This document shows positions 54,677-64,000 of a DNA stretch of 64,000 nt, piece by piece. Position 1 is the first letter of the stretch. Every line of letters starts with the position of its first letter. This DNA comes from Skeletonema tropicum. Lineage: Eukaryota > Bacillariophyta > Thalassiosirophyceae > Thalassiosirales > Thalassiosiraceae. A program made the translations under genes and the position numbers. The notes beneath the pieces were generated by a model, which was not told the origin of the DNA, ran no database searches, and worked only from the letters and a program-made list of their open reading frames with translations. Where the stretch lies: contig CM074137.1 of the NCBI GenBank assembly GCA_037178625.1, positions 1,922,001 through 1,986,000 of the forward strand, given 5' to 3'.

Positions 54677-55641
54677 TTAAACAATTTTTTCATAACCATT
54701 CTCAAAATTTTCATAATGGCTGTCAATCTCACGATGTCTTGATAGCAGCTTCTCCAGTAGAGCAGTATCCTCCAACTGCTTCAAGTACTTTTTCATAGCA
54801 TCTCCCACAACTTTCTCCGGATCAGGATTTTTGAAAGGCCAAAAGCGCTGTGAGATAATAGTTGCCGTCAGCTGACGGTATAGGGTTGGATAGACTTTTT
54901 CCCATTCAACTTGACAATCATTGACACTGCTCTTGTTAGGATTGTTTACCTTCCTTTTGCGTACCCAGACGCGATTGTCTAACAGTTCGTATGCGGCCGC
55001 GATTTGTGATGGAACCCGAGACGTTCATGATTCTATGGCCTGTTCAAACTGTTTCGTCAATCTTGTTGTCAAGTCATCGAAGGGTGTTGAGTATCACTAC
55101 TATCGTCTTCTTCATTCCCACTGCCACCGTCTATTACGTCGATGCCACCAACATACCTAACTCTATTTGAGCTGCTGCTACCGTTGATTGCGCTTTCAAA
55201 ACTGCCATCATTGGGTGATGTTCCTTTCACAGCCACCTTTTTCAAAATATCCACATTCTCATGTCTTGCCTTGAGAAGTGCAATATTGTAGATCTTGTTC
55301 AACGCCGTCGCAGCAGATTCGTGCATCGACGAATTTCCATCATAATTGAAGTACTTGATCATAGTCTGCCAGAAGACAGAAAAGGAAGCTAACAAGGCTA
55401 TCGATACATTTATATATTCCGTCTGAATCTTATCATACTTGTCTCCTTGAGCCAATGTCGCCAATACTGCTTGCATTAGTGTGACGTAGGCTGAAACGTA
55501 AAACATGATAAACCCAAGCGCTTTGTAGTGGATAGTAGCTAACATATGTTTCTTTTGCTCTTTAAAAACATCAGACGTGAGCCAGTCGAACTGCTTCTTC
55601 CTCTTGTATCCATCGCGTTCTTCTTCGGTTTTCGACATCAT
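54677..55641 (-). pseudogene. Second SLATT-like copy, disabled
   Basis: Starts MMSKTEEERDGYKRKKQFDW and follows the intact paralogue through both hydrophobic helices and the NSSMHESAATALNKIYN segment. At about 55081 a 1-bp deletion (TQHPSMT instead of TQNPIDDL) shifts the frame. Restoring the frame by eye shows a further TGA at about 55025 where the intact gene has a Cys codon, and then the rest of the conserved C-terminus to TAA at 54677. The 5' half might still make a 190-aa two-TM protein. The linker is shorter than in copy 1. Confidence 0.85.
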
Positions 55642-55932
55642 TTGTACTTCTTTTCATAGAGTTGATACGATGCAATACTCAATGCATGTAGGTTGTGTCC
55701 GTTCAGAACTTTAACGGGGCTCAGCCCAGACTCTTGCACAATTAATGTAGTCGTCGTCGTCGTCGTCGTGCCTATCTCAGCCTTCAAACTATCTTGGTGC
55801 AACCCCTTGATGGGAAAGGGTGGTAAAATGGCTCAGCTGTATAATAGGCCAGAGTCATATTATATTGATACTTTCTTAGCTACGGGAAAAGATCGTTGCA
55901 TATGTTTTCTTCTTGCCTCCTATCCACTCTAC

Positions 55933-58900
55933 TTAAGGTGGAACAGAACTAACCTCAAGTACTATTCCTAACGTACAATCGCTTTTTTGGCCGTACGTAG
56001 AGGGACGATTCCTATCGTTGCCTCAAATTCGCTAATCGGTACCACTCAAATCCACCCTCCGAGCGAATAATATCATCTTTTACACCTGCCAATGTCATCC
56101 ACTTCTCTAGGGCCACAGTTATGCACAACTAATAAATACATCTATGATACTAGGCTTATCCGATCGTACACTACACATGATAATCTAAGCGAAAACGACG
56201 GCAATACTCAGTTGATGTATCGAAAATGAAGAAAATAACGTCGCCATAAATGGCATAAAATCCACAACTTTTACCTCCTTTCATCCCTCCCACGGACGTT
56301 TACGTGATGATATACATATAAGGAGAGGGTTTCCTCGCATCAAATCGATAAATGATATATGGGGGACGTCTTTTGATACTTGGACTGTTCATAAACGTCA
56401 CCTAATACATGATCAAGCAAATTCTATTGGTGAGAAACTTTCTATTTTCCTTCCTAGAGTGTATACAATAATCTACCTTATGAAGAGCCACCATCCGCAA
56501 ATGAGTGGTTATCCGTGATTCCTACGATCATATAATTGCAATATAAGACTTCTATGTGTTGGTGGTTCATCATGTTAGAGTTTAATATCAGATAAACTAT
56601 GTTATTATTTGTTATTATTTTATGTAAATTATTATAAATGTAATACTTGATAAATATGATGTTTCCCTCAACATACATTGGTAATATTATTCCCGCGGAT
56701 GAATACTATCATAATAATGATGTATTGATGTTTCTTTGATCGATATCTACGCCGTTTGCATTAATTGTCAGTTGATTGTTGTGTTCGACGGAAACGAATT
56801 ATTATGTATATTTTTTGTAACGTGTAGGCGACGTCGTGTGGACCTTATCTACCGCTCCAGAGTGCCAATCCGTCATCTATAATCATATTAGAGTCGAGGG
56901 AGCGGGTTGCGTTGGTTGCCTTCATCAGTTGTTTATTGTATCTTCTTATTGCACAGCAGTGCGGATAATAAAAAATATGAAAAATATGTCGACACAGAGT
57001 TACCGCCCTTCATTCCGACAAAATCGGGCGATTGAGCGGCTACCAAGACACTGACGCTTCCCTATGGATATATACCGTTGGTAGGTGCGTCGTGGTGGCA
57101 TCGTAAATGGTGATATCGATGATTACCCGAGGCATTAGTCGACAACATCAGTTGCATCGACCAATTTCCGTTACGTTGTGGGCATGGCTATTCTCTCCTA
57201 CAGTGAGTCGTTCCAAGTGTCACTTTTCTGCATGCGATCTACAAATAGGGTTGTCTAGCATATATTTGATTATTGACACTTGGTAGAATGGCGATTTTGT
57301 GCTAATAGGCAGTCCACAATGGCATCATGGTGGTTGTGTCTTGCTTTGGCCGTTTGTGGTTGGTGAATGTTGGAGAAAGTGTGACGAAGCAAACGGCCAC
57401 TTTTCCTGCCCGTGGGCAAAAAGGTTGATGCGTGACTTGATTTGGCCGAATTTGTTTTCGCATGGGGGTATATTAATTCCTACTGTAGGTCAACGGGGCC
57501 ATCTTCACTAGCTAGTCGGCCGATTCGTCGCAGCGACGATGCGGGGTCGCACGGATAGAAAAGCCGATATCGAACACAAAAAGCGTCATTTTGGATAGAA
57601 ACAGGTATTTTTCACCCCAACAACCAGCCAAATCTTGTTGCGACGCAGAAAATCTGGCATTACTACGCCAATATTGGCCAATATTATGCCGATGCTTTAA
57701 GCTGAAAGACTAATAACTTTCTACTTATATCGTTTGGAATGCATCTTCAACGTTTGGTGGTGGTGCTCCGTTCAACTGCTGCGATATTTGCTGTAGTCAC
57801 GCACAAACACTAAAAAAATCTTGAAAAAGTGCATCTGGCATGACGAATCCGAAGGCAAACCATAGCATTATCTATCCCATACACCCTCCATCAACACTAA
57901 GAAGACACTCCCTAACCCAATTTTTCACGCTGATTCCAATTATGTAAGCTGCAGCGTCCAATTCAAAGTAGTTTTGATGATAATTGCGGGTAGCGAACAC
58001 ACACATGAATGTCTGCACATACCGGGCATGTCATAAGATGCTCATGTTTATGCAACTTAGACAACATAATAGTAGTATATTATTGATAACTCCTTCTATT
58101 TGCTATGATACTTGTTCAGTTTACTCGGATTTATTATTTACACGCATCATCTACGCCATCATGGAGTTTTACGTCAATCGTTCGGCCTCTCATTTCATGA
58201 GACTTTGTAGGAAAGCCACTGATAACAGTTATAACGTTTGTCCCCAACCACAGCAAAAGGCGCACAATAGATGGCTGTTGATTTAATGTGGCGAAAGGTT
58301 CCCAATTGTACATGGAAGAGACGTCAATATCATGCCACAGCACTCGTGTTGGCGACTGCTGGTGGGCTTCTCATTTCTCGTAACCCACTTTAGTAGTATT
58401 CCAGGAAACCGAGAGTTGCAGTAGTCACTGTGGTAATACTTATGAAGCAGTCCAGCTTATCAACTTTGATTATCATATAGTCGACAAGACCTCTATGATC
58501 CATGGTGTGGTTTCAACATGTTTTGTGTCAGATATATACCACTATTGATGGAGATAAACTGTGGAAATCTTTCTTAATCGACTCCATAGATTTGATATGT
58601 TGGATAGGCGTTACATGAGACCCACACCCGGTTACTTAGCGGATATTCCATCCATATATATAATATTGGTCGCCGCTACAAACTTTTTTGCTGTTTAATG
58701 GACCGCAACGACACCTTTGTGCTACTGGCTACATGTGCTCTGCGGCGGAGGGGGTGAAAATCACCACCGCTATTGTGGTGGTCAAACGTCTCTTTGCGCT
58801 GAATATGGCGAGCCGCCGATAGAACCATTGAATTCAGCGTCAAAAATGGCCTAGTATCTACATTAGTACTTTGGAATGTCGACATTTAATTGTGTAATGA

Positions 58901-59079
58901 GGGGAGTAGGATGGGAGGCCTCATGGTGCACAGCTCTTTTTTGCGTCGCAAAGTCAAAGTGTGATTTGTGATTTTGGATCTGCGACGAATGGCGCCTTTG
59001 CGACGAATGGCGCGCCGACTAGCTAGATAAACAGCAACTTTTACTAGAGGCAAAAAGTTAGTTCTGTTCCACCTTAAAT
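55933..59079. mobile_element. TIR element with TTAA target duplication, no transposase
   Basis: TTAA (55933-55936) then GGTGGAACAGAACTAAC (55937-55953) is mirrored by GTTAGTTCTGTTCCACC (59059-59075) then TTAA (59076-59079). The element is therefore 3139 bp with 17-bp perfect TIRs and a TTAA duplication, as for piggyBac-type insertion. Inside are only short frames and a second inverted pair, CTAGCTAGTCGGC...ATTCGTCGCA, at about 57509-57534 and 58988-59023. This may be a nested or composite element. No DDE motif was seen, so it would need a transposase from elsewhere. Confidence 0.8.
57509..59023. repeat. Internal inverted repeat within the TTAA element
   Basis: ACTAGCTAGTCGGCCGATTC then GTCGCAG at the left end matches the reverse complement of the right end, which reads TGCGACGAATGGCGCGCCGA then CTAGCTAG, apart from a small internal indel. 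The right arm also has a second CTGCGACGAATGGCGC copy. It may be an older transposon inside the TTAA element. Confidence 0.6.
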
Positions 59080-59390
59080 AAACAATATTGCAAGGTGCGT
59101 GGCATTACTTGCATGTAGACAACATTTTACTTTTACTATAAGTTTTATGATACTTAATTGCATTCTGAATCAACTTTACTGCGCTTCTCGGAGAAGTAAG
59201 TACATATTCGACCGCTCGTTTCTGGACTCAATCTTCCTCCATTGGCATCGGCCTCTCTTCGTCAATATTTGTTGATTTCCTTGTGGTCAAAGCTTCCTTC
59301 TCCTTCTGCCGATCACAATGAGCAAATCTGTAAAAAGAGAAAGAGTAAGTCGTAATCGGAACATACTGAACATCAGCACCGGAACACTAT

Positions 59391-59489
59391 ATGCTTCGTT
59401 CTTCTTTTGCTCTTTGAGAATATCCGACGTGAGCCAGTCAACTGCTTCTTCCTCTTGTATTCATCGCGTTCTTCTTTGGTTTTCGTCAT
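59391..59489 (-). pseudogene. Third SLATT-like gene scrap
   Basis: About 100 bp match the 5' coding end of the intact gene (54040-54125), including the ATG and the KERDEYKRKK codons, with a 1-bp deletion after CCAGTC. The rest of the gene is absent. It lies just outside the TTAA element, so the tandem array was probably longer and was split by the insertion. Confidence 0.8.
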
Positions 59490-59827
59490 GATTAGTACCT
59501 CATTCACTGTGAAAAATCACTCTGCACTTGAATTTAATGTGACCAATCGATTTTTCCCAGCAATCGCATAAATCAGACGGGGCTGCAGCAAGAGAGCGGC
59601 AAATCTCATCACTGTACGTAAATTCCGAATGCCCTACATATAAGGACCTAGACCTAGGCCTAGAGGAGTATCAGATTCGTTCTCTATCAGTCGTGGCAGG
59701 AGCGAGAGACAGCATCTCTGATTTTTTTCGTAATGAATCGCAGATCATCTACTCTTCTGCAATGCATCACATCATGAAACAGAAATCTTAAAGTACGTCT
59801 GGTGGGCCCGCTAAGAGGCGATATTAT

Positions 59828-60161
59828 CTATGCTAAGTGATAACGAACATGTGCTGCGATAGCTGCATCAAGTTGTTGCTTCAATTCTACATTCTCTGTT
59901 TCTAATTCGTTTATTCTTCGCCGGAGTTCCCCCACCTCGTCTTGAGGCGCTTGCGTCTTGGTATCGTCGAGTGGTGATATTATAGATGACTCGGCACAAT
60001 GAGTAGTCTGCCCCTGCTGTGTAAGATTTTGCTGTGACTGTTGTTGCAATAGTTGCTGTGATTGCTGTACTTGTAATTGTTGCTGTAATTGTTGCAGGTA
60101 TGCCAGTTGCTGCCTCGAGGTGGTACTTGGCACATTGGATGTTGCTCCCCCACCTACGCCC
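59828..60161 (-). CDS. Poly-Gln/coiled-coil protein C-terminus (interrupted)
   Basis: The open frame gives a Gln-rich run (QLQQLQQQLQVQQSQQLLQQ), a short linker, and a strong leucine-zipper-like coiled coil, ELRRRINELETENVELKQQL, ending at HVRYHLA. The pattern resembles the end of a bZIP or other dimerising regulator, but no basic region is present. The frame continues upstream as GVGGGATSNVPSTT to the very edge of the 45-bp-TIR element at 60165. The insertion may have separated it from its 5' exons; no convincing upstream exon was found on the other side. Confidence 0.45.
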
Positions 60162-60164
60162 TGA

Positions 60165-61600
60165 GGGCCTTCCTATTGTGCTCGCCACGCCCGGTTTTAC
60201 ACCCGCCCGTTTTTGATAAACGGCCGTCAACGGTAAAAAAACGGTCAAAAAGCGGGTCGGTCGACTCCGGTTCGTGAATGAAATCCTGTCACGAACCGGA
60301 CCGGGCGTGCCCGCTCCGGTTATATATAAGTAGCTCATATCAAACTATTTTAGACGAGACCCGTCTTGCTTTAGATCTAAACCTCCCCATGAAAAGATCT
60401 TTTCCATCACTCTTTCAACAACAATAATCATGACATCCGCCCCAAAACAAGGCATCTACTTGCAATGTTGAACATATCTCTTGGTATATTGTGTGAGGAT
60501 CAAATAGATGTCGTCTATGGAAGGTATTGGAGGTAGCACAACATCGTCGCCGTCCTTATTATTGAAATAACGAGTCGCCAATCCCCTCATAAAGATCTGC
60601 CGCATCAACATTATTCCATCCTCTTCGTCCATCCATTTAGTGATACTGGTGATTGAAGCTGTTCCCTTATCGACCGCCGATTATATCCATGAGATGATCA
60701 TTAAACCTCTCAATGGAACCCCATTTATGTGACAGATATGTCTTTAAACGGCATACTTCAAATTATTGTGCAAAAACATCGGGCAACAAATAATATGATA
60801 AACGCAACAATAAGCCAATTTACGAAGAATCAAACAATCATTGACAGTACATATACTCATCTGTGACCATATACTAGACAGTTGACGGATTATCATTCAT
60901 ATTTATGCGATAGGGAAGGGAAGAATAATTATGGTGCCACCACGTCATTATTATATAGAGTAGTCTAGACCTTAGATAATGACTATTAAACCAGCAACTA
61001 ACAAATAAATCACCATTGGGAACATCTCAATTGGTTCTATTCTCGCCTGTAGTTCGGATATGATCCTCAATAATATGAGGAGGAGGTTCCAGAAGCTGTC
61101 TTTTTCCAAGATACCCAATATTATTCGGCACAAATAATCATCGATATCAAGCCGCTGTCTCTTTATACCGTCTGAGCACCCGATACTCTCCTCCGATGGT
61201 TAGAGGCTGCCGTTTCTGCAATTATACAATCAATACGGCAATGCCTCCGTCAGCTGCACCTCTTCGCTTCTGGCTTGATAATTTAAATCATATTCATGCT
61301 CATCGTCAATCGTCACGTTTACCTCCTGCTTTCGTTTACGTAAAAGACCAATCCTTATTGTCGTTAGTAATGAATGTTAGGAGGAGGTCGTATAAATGGG
61401 CGGAAGATAGTAATAAATGAGCCATTATTTGTTAGGCAACTGGCTTTTATTTTAGGTGATCTGATGTGCTGTCGCTCGGCTGTCGTGCTTGTCGTGAAAG
61501 CTGAATAGGTTGGTGTTCCCGCAGCAACGACCCGCCCGCCAAAATAACCGTTAGGCGGGCGGGTGTAAAACCGGGCGTGGCGAGCACAATAGGAAGGCCC
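60165..61600. mobile_element. Non-autonomous TIR element (45-bp perfect TIRs, TGA duplication)
   Basis: The left TIR, 60165-60209, starts GGGCCTTCCTATTGTGCTCG. The right TIR, 61556-61600, is its exact reverse complement. TGA flanks both ends (60162-60164, 61601-61603), consistent with a 3-bp target duplication as in PIF/Harbinger-type elements. The element is 1436 bp, without a long frame. Subterminal hairpins are CCGGTTCGTGA...TCACGAACCGG (60267-60299) and CCCGCCCGCC...GGCGGGCGGG (about 61531-61563). Confidence 0.9.
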
Positions 61601-61603
61601 TGA

Positions 61604-62327
61604 GTCTTTTTTACGTCTTTAGGTTACTAGTTAGCACTTTTTAATCTAGAATTTTTTATTCCGGCAACTTTTATTACTATCCCAGCAAGTTATATATATT
61701 TAAAGAATCATCTCTTTCTGACAGCTTTTGGAGACACTAGTAATTTATGTACCCGGACAACTTTTATTACCCGCTCTTATCAGCACTTTTTATTTTTGTT
61801 GGCGTTTCGTGGGCGTGGGCCAGCGTACAAGGCATATCTTTTCCATCGGGAGGATCCAAAGTAGCTCGGTAGCGTCCATATGCTATCTATCTTTGTTCGT
61901 CGAAGACATCGGTTCCAATCCGAACGAAACCACAGAATTGATGAAATCAGCCGACATGATTGCTACAACTTCTTTGGTCTTTATCCCAATCAGTTCATGC
62001 AACTTTTCCGTCATTGTCGTATACCAGATCGAACCCAATTCTACTAAGTACACTGCACCACCAACAAGTCCATGACAAGTGAGTCCATGACCATGACAAT
62101 TAAGTTTATAATGACAAGTGTACGACAATTCTGACATGCACGACAATGGAGCTTCTAGTAAGTAATAGAGTATGATATTAAGAGAAAGAGAGTAGAAAAT
62201 CCTGCAGGTATGATACACCCTAGATCTGTTAGTTTAGCAACGGAGATGAGAGAGAGAGAAGATGAAAAGCCGCTAGTGTGGCAAGAGAGGGCATTGAGCC
62301 AGAGAATGAAGCGGTCGTCAAAGAGTC
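61604..62327. other. Non-coding region
   Basis: No gene is supported. There is a run of short related motifs (CATGACAAGT, CATGACAATT, AATGACAAGT, ACGACAATT) at about 62070-62150 and a GAGA-rich patch near 62245. Confidence 0.4.
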
Positions 62328-64000
62328 TTACTTTGTCGTATGCTTGTCAGAAAATTTCTTAATGACTCTTGTCCAGTCATTGTCCAGTGGAGCTTTCCGC
62401 TCGCCTGCAAGCCAGTTCTTGAAAGTTGTCTCACTCATAAAGGAGCTATCAGTTTCATCTGCAAATTTCCTCATCACTCTATACTTGGATATTCTCACAT
62501 TGTCTTTGTATTCAACTTCTCCATTATCTCGGGCAATCCTGAGAGCTCGGTGCATCATGTCATTCCACTGATCAAGCATACCTTTGACTGAGCGAGGCGC
62601 ACCCTTCCATACCATGTCGTCCGAATCATCATCTTTCTTTGGGTGTCCCTTTTTCTGACGTTTCAATCGCCTCGACTTTAGAAGGGCCTCTGATTTCTTG
62701 ATTTGCATCGCAAATAATCTCCCTTCTTCGATGGAGTCATTGTATCTTCGATGAACCATGGATGGTATGTCTCCAAAATCTTCTGCGACTGTGCTCACCC
62801 CATGCTTTTCACAGCAAAATGTACCTTCTAGACTTTGATTGTTGTTGAATATACGTGCATCCATAGCCTTTTCGGCAACACTGATGGGCTGCTGTGACCA
62901 CAATGCAGAACGGCTCATCCACTCTAATAATAGGTATCTCGCAGCAGTTGGAGAGTACAGTGGGTTACGCAACTTGCCACACATGTGTGGCAAATCTACT
63001 TCCACAGAGAAGCTTCCGTATTTTCTTGGTGACACGTGTACTGTGTTGTCCGCCTCTCTTCTGTAACAGTAATAGACCAAACAAATTTTTACCTTGCCTT
63101 TCTTTGCACTACTGTCGATTGATTCCAGATATGTCACTCCAAAATTGATATCCTGCTTCATTCCATCGATAACAGTACGAGTGTCAAGGTGGCTGTTAAA
63201 AATGATACGCTTGCCTTCCCTTGCATTATCCAGCTCCCTCTGAATACAAGAATCCATTTCTTCATCTGTTGGAATCAGCATCTTCTCCATCTCTTCTGTT
63301 GCAACTGTATTCATTTTTGCAGCAACTGTTTCTGCCAGTTGTGTTTCATGATGAGCGTGCACTTCAGAGTTCATATCAAACAAAGGACATTGTATATACT
63401 CTGATTCAAATAGCGCAACAAAGATGCTTAGTCGCACAATCAGCTCGGACATGCTGCCTATTGCCGTCATTTCATTCGCAATAAGTAAAAAGATCTGGTC
63501 GAAAGCTTCAGAGTGAATCCGGAACTCGATGGGTTTATTTGTCTTGTTCTTTCTGTAGCTACTCACAGCCCGGTGCACATGTGATTTGCACTGCTTGATA
63601 ATGCAGGGACTGTGTGCAAGTATCCGACTGTATGTGATCTTTGACACTCTTTTCACATCAAAGTCATCTTTGGCGTCCAATATGAGGGAATCATGGCGAC
63701 GCAAAATGTAGTTAAAAATGTTGTTGTACAATTGGCCTGTTGCAACATGATGATTGCTGCGAAATCCCTCTAGACATCCATGTGCTAATTCCAGTGCACA
63801 ATCCATCTTCACTACAGACGGAATAGGGTCGATACCATCTCCAGCGCCAGGATATGATTCGGTGACTGTCATTGTATCTTTCCTTACTTGTATAATCCAT
63901 GCAGAGAAGTCTGATGTCTTGTTGCTCGGAGATGCCCGCTCAGCAACTCTTACAGGGTGAAACAAATTGTCGCCGTAATTTCCGGCATCTTCTTCCTGTA
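62328..64000 (-). CDS. Unknown protein, 5' partial at window edge
   Basis: The frame is open to base 64000 and ends at 62328 (at least 557 codons). No family is recognised. The N-terminal half looks globular with several His/Cys (HSPCIIKQCKSHVHRAVSSY). Residues about 300-345 contain a beta-rich segment with RKYGSFSVEVDLPHMCGKLR. A Lys/Arg-rich patch, KSRRLKRQKKGHPKKDDD, may be a nuclear signal. The C-terminus (SETTFKNWLAGERKAPLDND) could be a helix-turn-helix-like fold. Length and setting suggest a transposon-borne gene, but a host gene is possible. Confidence 0.55.
   Translation of the reverse strand, partial: QEEDAGNYGDNLFHPVRVAERASPSNKTSDFSAWIIQVRKDTMTVTESYPGAGDGIDPIPSVVKMDCALELAHGCLEGFRSNHHVATGQLYNNIFNYILRRHDSLILDAKDDFDVKRVSKITYSRILAHSPCIIKQCKSHVHRAVSSYRKNKTNKPIEFRIHSEAFDQIFLLIANEMTAIGSMSELIVRLSIFVALFESEYIQCPLFDMNSEVHAHHETQLAETVAAKMNTVATEEMEKMLIPTDEEMDSCIQRELDNAREGKRIIFNSHLDTRTVIDGMKQDINFGVTYLESIDSSAKKGKVKICLVYYCYRREADNTVHVSPRKYGSFSVEVDLPHMCGKLRNPLYSPTAARYLLLEWMSRSALWSQQPISVAEKAMDARIFNNNQSLEGTFCCEKHGVSTVAEDFGDIPSMVHRRYNDSIEEGRLFAMQIKKSEALLKSRRLKRQKKGHPKKDDDSDDMVWKGAPRSVKGMLDQWNDMMHRALRIARDNGEVEYKDNVRISKYRVMRKFADETDSSFMSETTFKNWLAGERKAPLDNDWTRVIKKFSDKHTTK

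Noticed and set aside
1..64000. CRISPR arrays, bacterial operons, tRNA and rRNA genes
   Set aside because: No regularly spaced repeats with unique spacers, no Shine-Dalgarno-led gene clusters and no cloverleaf or rRNA signature were recognised by eye; a covariance scan would be needed to exclude small RNA genes.

Overview
The window reads as nuclear DNA of a eukaryotic alga, most likely a diatom or another stramenopile. The basis is spliceosomal introns with GTGAGT/GTAAGT donors and TNCTAAC-like branch points, standard stop codons, many Ty3/gypsy, Helitron and DNA-transposon relics, and a diatom-style 'MGKKSRR' protein start. The species is an inference. About two thirds of the sequence is mobile-element DNA. 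An assembly gap of 500 Ns lies at 3783-4282.

Layout. 1-3.5 kb: a truncated MPP10-like end, a coiled-coil ORF with a broken 5' end, and a decayed EXOSC5/RRP46 exosome-subunit copy. 4.3-7.8 kb: gypsy element 1 (gag and pol, minus strand), pol cut by the gap. 8.5-27.9 kb: the most interesting block, a roughly 19-kb Helitron-like element. It carries a multi-exon gene joining a Ulp1 protease, a DUF6570-like region, an HUH/Y2 Rep endonuclease and a PIF1 helicase. It also carries at least four cargo genes, one with a methyl-CpG-binding-like domain. All are threaded by about 13 copies of one imperfect palindrome (arms AATTGGTAAAATTGTGC) placed in introns and between genes. Exons were joined by hand and every junction keeps phase. 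One in-frame UAG interrupts the Rep domain. 28.1-36.1 kb: a CACTA-type (Tnp2-like) transposase fragment converging on a 1569-aa protein with an N-terminal Ulp1-like and a possible C-terminal cysteine-protease site. 36.1-39.7 kb: gypsy element 2 (minus), truncated in RNase H. 40.0-40.9 kb: an integrase tail with polypurine tract and LTR start on the plus strand.

42.2-55.6 kb is the host-like part: a long TRANK1-like ankyrin/UvrD-helicase gene with two in-frame stops; divergent from it, a mitochondrial-type CoA-transferase with a C-terminal EF-hand; and a tandem pair of two-TM, SLATT-like genes, the second a pseudogene. 55.9-61.6 kb holds two terminal-inverted-repeat elements without transposase, one with TTAA target duplication and one with 45-bp TIRs, and a third SLATT-gene scrap. 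A partial unknown gene runs off the right edge.

How parts work together: in the Helitron-like block the Rep/helicase polyprotein would drive rolling-circle transposition, Ulp1 might process it or remove SUMO, and the MBD-like protein could read or oppose DNA methylation. The shared palindromes suggest a common, element-specific DNA or RNA signal. The gag-pol pairs of both gypsy elements sit in one frame separated by one stop codon, suggesting readthrough or reinitiation.
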